A stretch of 64,000 nucleotides of DNA from Leptasterias polaris (lineage: Eukaryota; Echinodermata; Asteroidea; Forcipulatida; Asteriidae). The stretch covers positions 1,033,098-1,097,097 of the forward strand of contig JAZGTN010000218.1 of NCBI GenBank assembly GCA_037783415.1. Direction: 5' to 3'. Both the position numbers and the translations under genes were made by a program. Positions 23,252-34,679 of the stretch are shown here, in pieces. Position 1 is the first letter of the stretch. Every line of letters starts with the position of its first letter. The notes beneath the pieces are model-generated. The model saw only the letters and a list, made by a program, of their open reading frames with translations, made no database searches and was not told where the DNA came from.

Positions 23252-24799
23252 TCAAAAATCTCGCTCGGTGTGGTATGTCTTGAAGCACGGCTCAATACAT
23301 AGGGGAACATTGCAAATGTCACACTGGTACCTGGTCTCTCTCCTCCGCTTTGATGCTTTGCAGACTACACATCTCTTGCTAGGCCTCGGTGTGTTGGCTG
23401 TTGGCGGGAGACCAACGGGAAAATGTCTTCCCGATAGTCTATTTGGACTGGGTAGTGCGTGAGGTCTTCCTCGGGTAGTATAAACTGGCAAAGCGACCGT
23501 CTCTAGAATTTCTCTGACGAGAGACATTCTAAAATCGTAATAATGTAGTTCATGGCCCTGCAGCTTGTACACGATGAATGAATTGACCAAACAAAGGTCA
23601 AGAAGATAGAAAAATACCTTCTTGTACCACTTCACAGATCTCCTCACACTGCGGTGGCAGGATGCAAGTTGGTCGGACAGATCTACTCCTCCCTTTCCCT
23701 TGTTGTAGTCGAGGATGCAAGAAGGTTTCTCAACAGGGATTCCGTCCTTGTCTCTTCTTCTAGACTCCTCCATCGATGCCGAGTGCATGGTTGACAGCAT
23801 TCTCACGTCTTTCCTATCTTTCCACACAAGTGCGAGTAGACCTCTTGTACTGGAGCGGTAGGCAATCTCTCCCTTCTTCAATTTGACCTTTTTCAAGTCT
23901 GCCGGCATCTGCTTTCGGTTCAGCCGGACAGTTCCACAGGCATTGGTGCGCCTGGCTCTAAGACGGAGGAACAGATCAGGGCTGCTAAACCAGTTGTCAA
24001 CGAAGATGTTGTACCCCTTGTCGAGTAGATCTTCGTTCAGATCAAGAACAGCACTTGTACTTGCCAGAAGAGCACCTCTGTCCTCGCCAGTGTAGATCTT
24101 CAGGTTCCATGTGTACCCGGCTGCCTCACCGCTGCTCTGGCATGTCTTGTACACCTTGATGCCAAATCGTGCTCTTTTTGCAGGGTTGAACTGTTTGAAC
24201 TTGAGTCGCCCATGGAATTTCCAAAGCGACTCATCAGTGGATATATCTTGTGAAGGAATATACACAGTTTTGAATTTTTCAGTCACAGAATCAATGAATG
24301 GCCGCAGTTTGAACAGCCTATCGGTTCCATCATCATTGTCATTGTTGTTGAAGTGGAGATAACTTCGCAATTGCAGAAACCGGTCCCTTGGCATTGTGTC
24401 TCCAAAAAATGGACTCTCTATCATGGGTTCCCTACTCCAGAAGAATCGCACATCTGGTTTAGTAGTGACACCCATCAAAATGTGCAGCGATATGAGTGCT
24501 TTTACTTCGTCGGCAGACGTGTCAAACCAGTCTCTTATGTGGTTGCCATCATTGTCTTGCGGGTTGTCAGTGGCAAACTTGTTGGTTTCATCGGCAATGT
24601 TCTGAAACTGCTCTTCGGAGAAAAATTCGTGAAATACATCAAGCATTGTGCTGGAGTCATCTAAGTTTATTTGGACACCGTCTCCACCGGAAAACCCAAA
24701 ACGGCGAGGAAAACAGTCTCGGTCCGCCCAAACTACTGGATTAGGCACTGGTGCCGCTGCCTGTGCTGGAACACTTGCAGAAGACCCATCACTTGAATC
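23252..24799 (-). pseudogene. piggyBac transposase, main part
   Basis: This 516-codon reading frame has no internal stop. The three catalytic aspartates sit in STDESLWKFHGR, FVDNWFSSPDLF and DYNKGKGGVDLSDQ, as in the DDD core of piggyBac (DDE_Tnp_1_7). The C-terminus is a cysteine-rich zinc domain (CVVCK...CDIC...C...H). The family cuts and pastes at TTAA. The gene is split by the Gypsy insertion at 24800; its first 34 codons are at 33042-33143. The two parts join in frame when the insertion and one AATC copy are removed (549 aa, normal for the family). So the only visible defect is the insertion. Confidence 0.95.
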
Positions 24800-25322
24800 T
24801 GTAGTAATTGAACTAAACTACTTAAGAATGTCTACTGTATAGAACAAAACTCACCACTGGTGTCAATATAGTATCAGTATGAGCAAGGACGAGGGAAAAC
24901 TTGAAGTCCTGTAGGTTGAACTGCTACTCTGGCAGGCTCCGACAGTAGCACGGGGCATGAAAATACAGATTTCTCTCCACAGAATAAACGCTGATTAATC
25001 CAGTAAAGAGTGTTCACAAAGTTCACAGAGACAACAATACGACGGTAGAAACGAAGACAAGTTCACTAGAAAAACTGACGAACAAAAACTGCTGTAAATA
25101 AGCTGGCTAAACGCTGAGTAGAAAAAACGCGAATGAAGAACTATAAAAAAAACGTGTGCTACTCACTGCTAGCAAAACTACATCCATGAGGTCCTGTACA
25201 TGCTGTACATGTGTGTAGCTCTTTGCTCAGTTGGGTCAAAGTTCAGCTACAATGGTATGGTGTGCCAAATGCAACACCAAATATAACACAGTAAATATAT
25301 ACAAACGATTTAGGTCGCTACA
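24800..25322 (-). repeat. CsRn1-type Gypsy 3' LTR (523 bp)
   Basis: Direct copy of 32515-33037 with no difference seen. On the element's own strand it starts TGTAGCGACC and ends TACTACA. A purine tract (TAGGGGGGAG on the minus strand, 25327-25336) precedes it, as expected for the plus-strand primer. The AATC duplicate is at 24796-24799. Confidence 0.95.
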
Positions 25323-25386
25323 GTAGCTCCCCCCTAGATCGGTGCAAGAATGAAAACGATCGATATGATCCAGGGAACAAAATCGT

Positions 25387-28300
25387 TCAGGTGTCCAAAA
25401 CATAGTGCTGGACGTAACGTGCAGGCCAATGAACATGTCGGCCACTTCTAGTTGTCCTGATCTTTGGTGTTGGTGTGGGAGGTTGAAGCGGTGTGGGAGG
25501 TTGAAGCGGTGTAGTAGGAGCAGGAACTGTCTGTTCGGGTTGTTGTGGCTGGACTGCAGTAGAAACAGTGGGTTCCAGGTATGCAGGTTTCAAGCGATCT
25601 ATGCTGACTGAATCCTTTTTGCCCTTGCGTTCAACGATGAAATACTTAGGTGTACGTTTCATGACTTTGTAGGGACCCGAGTATGGAGGCTGCAGGGGTC
25701 GTTTGACTGCATCACAACGGATGAACACATGAGAACAGTTGGATAGGCTTCGCGGAACTTGAGATGGAGGATGCTGAACCCGTGTCGTGGCTGGGGAGAA
25801 TTGTGACATGTGATGCCGCAATCGATGGACATATGCAGAAGGATCCAACATTGAAGTTAGAGTGTCTGGTGCCACAAATTGTCCAGGGAGTCTGAGTGTT
25901 GTGCCGTAGACAAGCTCTGAAGATGTACACTGTAGGTCTTCCTTCACCGTAGTGCGAATACCTAACATCACCAGAGGAAGTATTTCATGCCACTTGTCAG
26001 GTTGAGTGTGTGCCTTCAACGCGGCCTTTAATTGCCTGTGGAAACGTTCAACAAGGCCATTGGCTGCTGGGTGGTAGGCTGTTGTACGTGTGCGATTGCA
26101 ACCTAAAAGTGCAGTCAACTCAGCGAATAAGTTGGACTCAAATTGTCTGCCACGGTCCGTGGTGATAGTTGAAGGTGTACCGTATCTGGAAATCCACTGA
26201 CCAACCAATGCTTTGGCGACGGATTCTGCGGTGATATTAACCAAGGGAATGGCTTCCGGCCACCTGGTATATCGATCAATACACGTGAGGAGATAACTGT
26301 AACCTTCTGAAGGCGGCAATGGTCCTACGAGATCGATATGAATGTGGTCAAACCTAGCATCTGGAGAGGCAAATGTACCTAAGGGTGAGCGTACATGGCG
26401 GTGAACTTTCGCTTTCTGGCATTGAGAACATGTCCTAGCCCATTCGCGAACATCCCTGTTGATGGAGGGCCAAACAAAACGAGTGGTGATCAGCTTCTGT
26501 GTGGAACGAACTCCTGGATGGGATAGGCAGTGGAGTGCATTGAATACACTGCGTCGATGCTGCGATGGCACGAAGGGGCGGTGGTGAGCAGTGGACACAT
26601 CACACCAGATAGATCCGCGTGTGGTGGGTTGAGGAACTTGCTGGAATTGAAGTGAGGTTGTTGAAGCCGTACGCAGCTTGATGAATTCTGCGTCGTTTGT
26701 CTGATCAGCCGCAATCTGATCAAAATCGATGGTTGACGTAGTATGAATGGCGTCAACATTAAATCGCGAAAGTGTGTCAGCGACGATGTTGTCCTTACCA
26801 CAAACATGGCGGATGTCCGAGGTAAATTGCGAGACAAAATCTAGATGACGAATCTCCCTTGGTGAGTGACGATCAGCTTTAGAGTGTAAAGCGCGAGTGA
26901 GTGGCTTGTGGTCTGTATATATGCAGAAATGGCGTCCCTCAAGGAAATGACGGAAGTGTTTGATAGCCAAGTACATCGCTAACAGTTCACGCCCAAAGGT
27001 GCTATATCTTGTTTCAGCTGGCTGGAGCTTCTTGGAGAAGAAAGCGATTGGCCGCTGATCTCCTTTGGATTGTTGTTGTAGTACCCCACCAACAGCTGTG
27101 TCTGAAGCGTCTACCATCAGGCTTAGTGATGCACTTGAGGATGGATGAACGAGCATGGTGATGTTCGCTAGGGAACGCTTGATATCGCTGAAAGCAGTCT
27201 CGCATTTTTCGGACCATGTGAAAGTGGTTGGCTTACGAGGACGCTCTGGTTGATCACGCAATAAATCTGTCAGGGGTGCAAGGATGGCTGCACAATGCGG
27301 GAGAAACCGTCGGTAAAAATTGATGAGACCGAGGAAACGACGTAATTGACGCACTGAAGTAGGACGAGGGAACTCACTGATGGCAGTGATCTTCTCATCT
27401 AGCGGATGAATACCCTGCTCGTCGATGTGATGACCGAGGAAATCAAGATTTGTAGCTCCAAACTGGCATTTGGCTGGGTTGATTACCACTCCAAACTCAG
27501 ATAAACGTGCGAACAGTAACCTCAAATGTTCATGGTGTTGTTCCAGCGAGTCGCTAGCCACAAGGATGTCGTCAATATAAGCATATACGAATGGCAATCC
27601 ACGAGTAACCATGTCAATGAAACGTTGGAAGGTCTGAGCTGCGTTCCGTAGGCCAAAAGGCATGCGCACAAAATGGTACAACCCAAACGGTGTGGTAATG
27701 GCGGTCTTGAGAACGTCTTCCGGGTTGACGGGTACTTGGTGGTACGCACGAACTAAATCAATCTTGGAAAAGATGTGTTTACCGGTCAGATTGGTCGTGA
27801 AGTCATGTAGATGGGGAATAGGATAGCGATCTGGAACAGTTACTCTATTCAATGCTCGATAATCCCCACAGGGGCGCCAGTCACCAGGGGTCTTCTTTGG
27901 CACCATATGCAATGGAGATGACCAGTCGCTGTCCGATGGAGCAATGATGCCGAGATCAAGCATGTGGTTAAATTCATCTTTCGCAATGGTGAGTTTGTCT
28001 GAGGCAAGTCGACGAGGGCGAGCGGTGACCGGGGGTCCAGTTGTAATGATGTGATGGGTGACTGAGTGTTTAACTGGTAACCCAGTATAAACAGGGCGTG
28101 TTACTTCCGGAAATGATGAGATGAGTGTGTCGAAGGGCGTAGATAACACTTTGACTAACACCGGGCTCAATGAAGGTGATGTTACTTCAATGCCTCGTAC
28201 AGAAAGGTGAGTTGTCGTATCGATTAACTTGCGGTTTCTTATGTCAACCAAGAGGGTGTAGTGTTGCAGAAAATCGGCACCAATGATGGCCATAGGAACA

Positions 28301-28632
28301 TCTGCAAGTAGAAACACCCACCGGAAAACTCGACGCAGCCCAAGATTTAGTGTGCAGGACTTCTCCCCAAAGGTCGCTATAGGCGATTTATTGACGGCCT
28401 GTAGGCGTACTGAGGTGGGTTGTAGCTTGCGTTGTTTATCCGCTACCGATGGAGGTAAAACGCTAACTTCTGCCCCAGTGTCAACCAGGAACCGGAGGCC
28501 AGTTGTGTGATCCGTGATGTAGAAAAGGCGACTAGGGGAATTAACGCCAGGCTGGCTCGTCGCCGTTAGTTGCTGGCGGTGGCGTTTTCCGACTTTTCCG
28601 ACTTGGCTGGCGTGGAAGTGCGACGGGAACAC
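25387..28632 (-). CDS. pol: Gypsy Pol: protease, RT, RNase H, integrase
   Basis: Uninterrupted 1081-codon frame. Aspartic protease DTGA at 51-54; reverse transcriptase with [15 protein letters not shown] and the active site YIDD at 352-355; RNase H with DAS at 508-510 and YTDHKPL at 572-578. The integrase finger is H701, H705, C735, C738, and its core has D767, D826 and E862. A proline-rich tail follows. The domain order PR-RT-RH-IN is that of Metaviridae. It lies -1 relative to gag and overlaps it (28566-28632), so expression by -1 frameshifting is likely. The first Met lies inside the overlap and need not be used. All catalytic residues are present. Confidence 0.97.
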   Translation of the reverse strand: MFPSHFHASQVGKVGKRHRQQLTATSQPGVNSPSRLFYITDHTTGLRFLVDTGAEVSVLPPSVADKQRKLQPTSVRLQAVNKSPIATFGEKSCTLNLGLRRVFRWVFLLADVPMAIIGADFLQHYTLLVDIRNRKLIDTTTHLSVRGIEVTSPSLSPVLVKVLSTPFDTLISSFPEVTRPVYTGLPVKHSVTHHIITTGPPVTARPRRLASDKLTIAKDEFNHMLDLGIIAPSDSDWSSPLHMVPKKTPGDWRPCGDYRALNRVTVPDRYPIPHLHDFTTNLTGKHIFSKIDLVRAYHQVPVNPEDVLKTAITTPFGLYHFVRMPFGLRNAAQTFQRFIDMVTRGLPFVYAYIDDILVASDSLEQHHEHLRLLFARLSEFGVVINPAKCQFGATNLDFLGHHIDEQGIHPLDEKITAISEFPRPTSVRQLRRFLGLINFYRRFLPHCAAILAPLTDLLRDQPERPRKPTTFTWSEKCETAFSDIKRSLANITMLVHPSSSASLSLMVDASDTAVGGVLQQQSKGDQRPIAFFSKKLQPAETRYSTFGRELLAMYLAIKHFRHFLEGRHFCIYTDHKPLTRALHSKADRHSPREIRHLDFVSQFTSDIRHVCGKDNIVADTLSRFNVDAIHTTSTIDFDQIAADQTNDAEFIKLRTASTTSLQFQQVPQPTTRGSIWCDVSTAHHRPFVPSQHRRSVFNALHCLSHPGVRSTQKLITTRFVWPSINRDVREWARTCSQCQKAKVHRHVRSPLGTFASPDARFDHIHIDLVGPLPPSEGYSYLLTCIDRYTRWPEAIPLVNITAESVAKALVGQWISRYGTPSTITTDRGRQFESNLFAELTALLGCNRTRTTAYHPAANGLVERFHRQLKAALKAHTQPDKWHEILPLVMLGIRTTVKEDLQCTSSELVYGTTLRLPGQFVAPDTLTSMLDPSAYVHRLRHHMSQFSPATTRVQHPPSQVPRSLSNCSHVFIRCDAVKRPLQPPYSGPYKVMKRTPKYFIVERKGKKDSVSIDRLKPAYLEPTVSTAVQPQQPEQTVPAPTTPLQPPTPLQPPTPTPKIRTTRSGRHVHWPARYVQHYVLDT

Positions 28633-29513
28633 GGACTAGAACACTTACGAGCATTGCTGCCGTATTTCCAGTGGTACCAGCACTGTTGGTCAGATGACCG
28701 GCGATCTGCCGATGGGGTGGAGTTGCGTTGGTTGTTGCGCCCACGAGAAAAAGAACGAGAACGACCTTGCCTCTGGCCTGCTTGGAAGTGAGTCGTCAAT
28801 GCCATCACTTGTCTTGTAAGATCGTCAACCTTGTGTTGTAGAGTGAGTACTTCGGACGGTGCTTGTGGAGGTGGGGGCTGGGCTTGCTGGGGTGGCAGAG
28901 CCGAAAATGCTGCGACATGCTGTGAGTGTGAGGGCATCGGCGGAGCAGACACTTCCACGATCTTGTCGGCTAGATCTGCTAGTGCAACAATGCCCACTGT
29001 GTCTGCTGTGGAAGCTAATATCGACTGGACCGTGGTCGGAAGTCATTGTAAGAACAACTGCTTCAAAATCTTTTCCTCAAGAGTGTTTTCGCCGAGCAGC
29101 TGACGCATACGACGTAAAAGTTGCGATGGTTTCCGATCACCCAACTCCTCGGCAATAAGCAGCTGATGAAGGCGCTTCTGTTCCGATGTAGACGTGCGAC
29201 GAATGAGTTCGGCCTTTAACTTGTCATAGCGTGCAGTGGCTGGAGGCGAGATCAAAATATCTCGAACCTCTTGGGCGATTTCTGGTTGGAGAGAGCCAAT
29301 GACGTACGCAAAACGTGTTTCCTGGGTTGTTATCTTGCGTATGAGAAACTGAGCCTCAACCTGGGCAAACCAAAGGGTTGGGTCGTTGGGCCAAAATGGC
29401 GGTAGTTTAAGGCTAACTGCTGCTTGTACATGCTGCGCAGGAGGTAGAAGGGAAACAGAGGGAGGTGGTGTGTTCTCTGCAGCATCAGGTTTTGCTGGTT
29501 TTGGTACTGACAT
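28566..29513 (-). pseudogene. gag: Gypsy Gag with in-frame TGA
   Basis: The likely start is MSVPKPAKPDAAEN at 29513. The N-terminal half contains LKLPPFWPNDPTLWFAQ, a Gag core typical of this clade (the DUF7041-like region), and the later half a basic stretch and a C-x3-H-x9-C-x3-C knuckle (C-H-C-C spacing). A TGA at 29045-29043 interrupts the frame right after KQLFLQ. Related Gags have arginine there, so a CGA to TGA change is likely. The frame continues to 28566 and overlaps pol. Confidence 0.85.
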
Positions 29514-30337
29514 TGTGTTGTGATGTTGGTCTATACAATTATGAAAGCTCAGGAATAGAGTCTGCAAATGTTCAAATCACGTCGGTGTCACCATGGAGGA
29601 AGGAAAAGAAGGAGTTCGAACGACCCGCCTAATCCCCAGTGGGTATTTACAAGCCAATTAGCGACTTAGCTGGCCCTGTGCAAAAGACGCGAAGAGCTCC
29701 CGCTGCGCGACTGTTTTTACGAGCGCGATAAGATCTACCAAGCGTCTTTGTGGCACAGACCTCCTCGCCGCGCTGCTGCCACTTCCTCCCTTACTGGAGT
29801 AATGATTTGTTTGAAGACAAATAGCATAAGAGGCCCCAAACAAACAAAAACGCATGCGCAGTAGCAATTCTGAAGCCTTGTTCCATGCGCGGTGTGTTTC
29901 AATCGACTTGTCTTGATTTTCCGAACATTTTCGTCTTTTGATCATCAGATTTCAACAATCCTAAGGTAAGATAACAATCCTTTGTATCTCAGCAACAAGT
30001 TGGTATTTTATAGAAATATGATTTGATATTTAACCGTTTTTAGCTCGCTCCGGTGTAACCCGGAAATAAATTTGAGTGGTTTTGGGTTGCCCACAGTTTT
30101 CTCTGTCCATTCGTATGTGTTGATAGATGGTCCGCATTGGTCCTTTTTTTTTATACGCAAAATAAAAATCAGATTTTTTTGACCCAACTAGGAAAAATCT
30201 ACCTTTTTTCCATGTTCACCTCGTACATACCATACTGAGGTTGCGTCAATACAGATTGTTATAATTTTTTTAATTAAAGAAAATATTTAAGGCTTTTTAG
30301 TAAGTACAGAAGTAAGGGCTACATTGTTTGTACCATC

Positions 30338-30367
30338 CATGGAGGTAGAAATATTTCTACCTCCATG
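30338..30367. repeat. Perfect 30-bp palindrome flanked by GTTTGTACCA
   Basis: Each arm reads CATGGAGGTAGAAAT. GTTTGTACCA occurs directly before (30326-30335) and overlapping its end (30367-30376). The arms resemble the Mutator-like ends in this window. Confidence 0.85.
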
Positions 30368-30918
30368 TTTGTACCACAACCACACCACTCACCAGTCCTA
30401 AATTCTATTCACAAAACAGTATTACCATTCTGATCTGATCTATGATTGAATGATATTGTTTCTATCTTTTGGTTCTATACTTGATTCCTCTCTGAAGACT
30501 GCACTGAAGTTGATTTAAAAGTATTTAAACAAACGCAAATCAATGCAATGGCTTTTGTTCTTTTTTAATTTTAGAATTTTAATTTTTTCATGATAATATT
30601 TACCCTTGCCTTGCTATAATATTAATAAAAACGAAAAACATTAACATCATATTATGACATTTGTACAATATTTTCCATGTATATAATAAATTGAAACATG
30701 GTGTTCGGATTCTGCTAAAATATTTACTGATGAAAAACGTACATGTGTGTTTAGTAGTTAATTACTTCAAATCCTGTAAACAAACACAAATCAATCATCA
30801 ATTTTAGTTTTCACATTTTCGTAATACAATTTTCAATTGTGTCGAACCATTCAAATGTTGTTTGCTTGTTTCCTTGAGTTTTATCAAAATATTTGTCTTA
30901 AAGATTGGTAAATGGAAC

Positions 30919-31012
30919 TAGTTACAATAATCGTAACCCGCCATCATCTTGACAGAATCGAATCCCCCCATCCTCCTGACGACATGTTGGGTTACGATTA
31001 TTCTAACTAAAA
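30919..31012. mobile_element. Foldback MITE, AATCGTAACCC family, copy 1
   Basis: TAGTTACAATAATCGTAACC at the left is mirrored by GGGTTACGATTATTCTAACT at the right, with one mismatch. A related copy is at 54320-54424. Non-coding. Confidence 0.7.
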
Positions 31013-32514
31013 TGAGAAAATGTTCTGAGTTTGTTTTAACAATCGCTCTTGTGCTATTCTTTATTTACAGGTTTCAACAGCCAACATCATCATGGTCCCC
31101 AACTCCAGAGGCCTGGGCCCCTCATCATATCTGCCAATTCTCTTCGACTGTTGGTCCTTTGCAACACATACCTAAGTCTGGCTCTGTCTGTACAAATTGA
31201 TGTTGCTTTGCTTGCCAATGTCGTGTTAAATACAAGAGCTAAAAAGAATCATGAAGGAAGTTGTGTTTACAAAAACCCACAATTAAATATGATGGGTTTT
31301 CACCAATGCTGAAATATCTTTAAAAGATGACATTCAAATTCAGAGTATGCACATGTAGTTTATTATGCCAACTTATGTCAGTTAAATAAGACCTGCACAA
31401 AAACACTTTTATAGCCTAATAAGAAGAAACGGATGACAATAATTGTTTTATTTTTATACTGACTTACCTGAGAGTTAATGAAAGTTGCTGAAACACATTA
31501 GAACACTTGATTTGTTGCATATGGATTACCTAAAGTAGCATATTATAAACATTTATTATTATTGTATGTTTTTTTCCCATTTTTATTTGGTTGACAAATA
31601 AATTTATGTTTTAAAATTAAAATATGAAATAAGTGTACTTGTGAATATTTTTGTAGATTTCTGTATTTATTGACATTATTGTTTGTCATTTTATGGCATT
31701 ATTTGTGTTAAAAAGGGTTTTGAGATAAAGTTTTTCAGGAATATGGGGTCAGTAGGTTTTCTGTTGTTAATAAAAAGCTATTACAGGTAATAAAAACGTA
31801 GAAAGAGATTGCGATTTATAGTCTGTACATGTATTATGACTACATGTGTACATCCAGCCAGTTCACACAGCCCCGTCTCGACCAATCAGAATGGAGGAAT
31901 TACTTGCGCGATCATGGCGGCTTTTTTATGGGACGACGTTTTGGACTAATGTCAGCATTTTTTGCCCCTGACTGGACTACACAAAATTATGACCGAAACC
32001 AACTATTTTCTGACAGAGTATGAAATTTTCTATCCATCAATGCATGGAGGTAGGAGTATTGGCTCGTGGGAGAATGTGTAAGAGAAAAATAATGTGATGT
32101 AATTGTTTCGTTTCGTTTCGTTTTGAAACAAAATTTGACGATCATAATACAGTCAGCGAATTAAACAAAAAATCAAAGCAAAATGGATGATATACTCCTA
32201 ATCTTAGTAAATGTGGAAATATTTGGCGAGTTAAACAACTACAAACTGAGAAACTACACAAATTCCACGAAAGGTTACAGCTCATTTAATATTCACGCAA
32301 CAAACAAGATTCCACGCATGCGCAAATACGGAAGTTGGCATCAAGGTTTGTGCGGTTACGATGGTCTCACTCGACTGACTTGCGCTAATTGGATTAAGAT
32401 AAGGCTACTGGGTGTTTACCCTCTGCTGTTTTTACGACATCGGCGAGGCAGTCGATCTGTTTGATCTCGGGCTCGTTCGAACTCCTTCTTTTCCTTCCTC
32501 CATGGTGTCACCAA

Positions 32515-33037
32515 TGTAGTAATTGAACTAAACTACTTAAGAATGTCTACTGTATAGAACAAAACTCACCACTGGTGTCAATATAGTATCAGTATGAGCA
32601 AGGACGAGGGAAAACTTGAAGTCCTGTAGGTTGAACTGCTACTCTGGCAGGCTCCGACAGTAGCACGGGGCATGAAAATACAGATTTCTCTCCACAGAAT
32701 AAACGCTGATTAATCCAGTAAAGAGTGTTCACAAAGTTCACAGAGACAACAATACGACGGTAGAAACGAAGACAAGTTCACTAGAAAAACTGACGAACAA
32801 AAACTGCTGTAAATAAGCTGGCTAAACGCTGAGTAGAAAAAACGCGAATGAAGAACTATAAAAAAAACGTGTGCTACTCACTGCTAGCAAAACTACATCC
32901 ATGAGGTCCTGTACATGCTGTACATGTGTGTAGCTCTTTGCTCAGTTGGGTCAAAGTTCAGCTACAATGGTATGGTGTGCCAAATGCAACACCAAATATA
33001 ACACAGTAAATATATACAAACGATTTAGGTCGCTACA
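32515..33037 (-). repeat. CsRn1-type Gypsy 5' LTR (523 bp)
   Basis: Direct copy of 24800-25322. The remaining primer-site bases TGGTGACACC begin at 32513 and read leftwards (minus strand); the rest of the site, CGACGTGATTTGAAC, lies beyond the Mutator-like insertion at about 29569-29583. The whole matches the complement of the animal tRNA-Trp 3' end with one mismatch. Confidence 0.94.
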
Positions 33038-33041
33038 AATC

Positions 33042-33143
33042 TGTTTCAGGGTCTGACTCTGAAGAAGAGGATTCCTCTTCGGAGCCACTTGAAGTAGCGT
33101 CAACAAAGTTATTGCGACCACGTTGAGCTCGCAAAGATGCCAT
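33042..33143 (-). pseudogene. piggyBac transposase, N-terminal 34 codons
   Basis: The Met codon at 33143 opens MASLRAQRGRNNF, followed by an acidic serine-rich stretch (SGSEEESSSSESD), typical of the piggyBac N-terminus. It is cut off by the AATC target site of the Gypsy element and continues in frame at 24799. Confidence 0.9.
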
Positions 33144-33179
33144 GATTTGATGTGTGTGACTCCACCAACTGAACAAGCT

Positions 33180-34650
33180 TTATATATGAAAAATTAGCTG
33201 TTATTTCTCCAACCATAAAGCATGAATGGGTTGTAATGAAAGGAAAGGGGTTAGGGGTTACGGGTTTCAGTGGTAACAAAGGTGTGCATTCATTTGCACG
33301 CTGGAGCACATGAAAGGGGTCACGGGTTAGGAATTTGAAATTGCACAGACGTCCACCAGCCCAGGTACAAATTTCTATAGGTATGTAGTCGGCCAGCAAG
33401 GAGACAATGAAGACATAAGCCGAACAAAGATGCGTTAGGAGTAGGCTGGATTTATATGCAAGTCAAAGAAAAATTATGAGACCGTAGTTTTATTTATTTA
33501 TTATTTTACATCTTGATTGTATTGCAACTAAGAATACAAGTATGAGGCAAGGGGATTCCACATACTTAGACAAATTATTGATCAAAGCACCGAAATGATG
33601 ACCGGGTCAAGGCATGAAGTATCCATGTGTAACGCGTTGACAGGCCCACCAGAATAGAGAGGGGAGAGCGCAATCGGGGGTACGGGGACAAGGGTTGACC
33701 GTGTACAGGCAAAAGCTAGCCCCATTTGGAGATGGAAGGGAATGGCCCGGCAGTCTGTGACAGGTGTTGACCGTGTCGGCCGTGAGGTATCCCCCGTGCA
33801 TCGCATCACTGGACCCGTCCCGGTACCGATGGATATGACCGGGATGGCTGAATATTGATAGCATACTTGTGTTTATTACTTTTCCCATTTTTATTTTGTT
33901 ACAGCTAAGAAGGGGACTAAGGGTTAGGGGTTACGGGTTTCAATGGTGACAAATGGAACAAAGGTGTACAATCATTTGCATGCTGGAGCAAATAAAGAAG
34001 AAAGGGGTCACGGGTTAGGTATTTGAAATTGCAAAGACGTCCACAAGCCCAGGTACAAATTTCTATAGGTATATGGTTGGCCAGCAAGGAGACAATGAAG
34101 ACAGAAAACGATAAGCTGATAATCCTCATTGTTTTGGGCATACAGCATGAACAAAGATGCGTTAGGAGTAGGCTGGATTTATATGCAAGTCAAAGAAAAA
34201 TTATGAGACCATAGTTTTATCCCCCGTGCATCGCATTACTGAACCCGTCCGAGTACCGATGGATATGACCGGGATGGCTGAATATTGATAGCATACTTGT
34301 GTTTATTACTTTACCCTTTTTATTTTGTTACAGCTAAGTTGGCACCAAGGGGTTAGGGGTTACGGGTTTCAATGGAGACAAATGGAACAAAGGTGTTGGG
34401 GGGTTGACCGTGTACAGGCAAAAGCTATCCCCTGCCGATAAGCTGATAATCCTCATTGTTTGGGGCGGACAGCATGAACAAAGATGCGTTAGGAGTAGGC
34501 TGGATTTATATGCAAATCAAAGAAACATGAGACTGCAGTTTTATTTATTATGTTACATCTTTATTTTATGACAACAAAGAATATGAGAATGAGGTAAGGG
34601 GATTCCACATAGATAATTATGCGAACAGGATGGGAACTTTGAACAATGAA
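33180..34650. repeat. Internal repeat modules of the piggyBac right arm
   Basis: Direct copies of left-arm modules, some present twice here (33340-33470 again at 34020-34200; 33785-33870 again at 34215-34300). No gene. Confidence 0.8.
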
Positions 34651-34679
34651 AAATTCCAAAGTGTAAAAACAACGATGTT

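Larger units (their letters stand above)
29593..32503. mobile_element. Mutator-like non-autonomous insertion (2911 bp)
   Basis: About 31-bp perfect inverted ends begin ATGGAGGAAGGAAAAGAAGG. A 9-bp target duplication GGTGTCACC is present at 29584-29592 and 32504-32512. Nine-base duplications fit the Mutator superfamily. No transposase-like ORF was found inside. It sits in the Gypsy element's primer binding site, two bases from the 5' LTR, and is the youngest layer of the nest. Small palindromes at 30338-30367 and 30919-31010 lie within it. Confidence 0.88.
24800..33037 (-). mobile_element. CsRn1-clade Gypsy LTR retrotransposon
   Basis: Identical-looking 523-bp LTRs, 4-bp target duplication AATC (24796-24799 and 33038-33041), gag and a complete pol on the minus strand. 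The primer binding site matched tRNA-Trp, and the Gag knuckle has the C-H-C-C spacing typical of CsRn1/Kabuki elements, which also make 4-bp duplications. It is inserted in the piggyBac transposase gene. It now carries a 2.9-kb insertion inside its primer binding site and a stop in gag, so it is probably dead although recent. Confidence 0.95.

Noticed and set aside
33109..33399. Minus-strand ORF with a LADYIPIEICTWAGG-type sequence, also at 20625-20885 and 33917-34141
   Set aside because: Repeated non-coding modules of the piggyBac arms; frames are interrupted differently in each copy.
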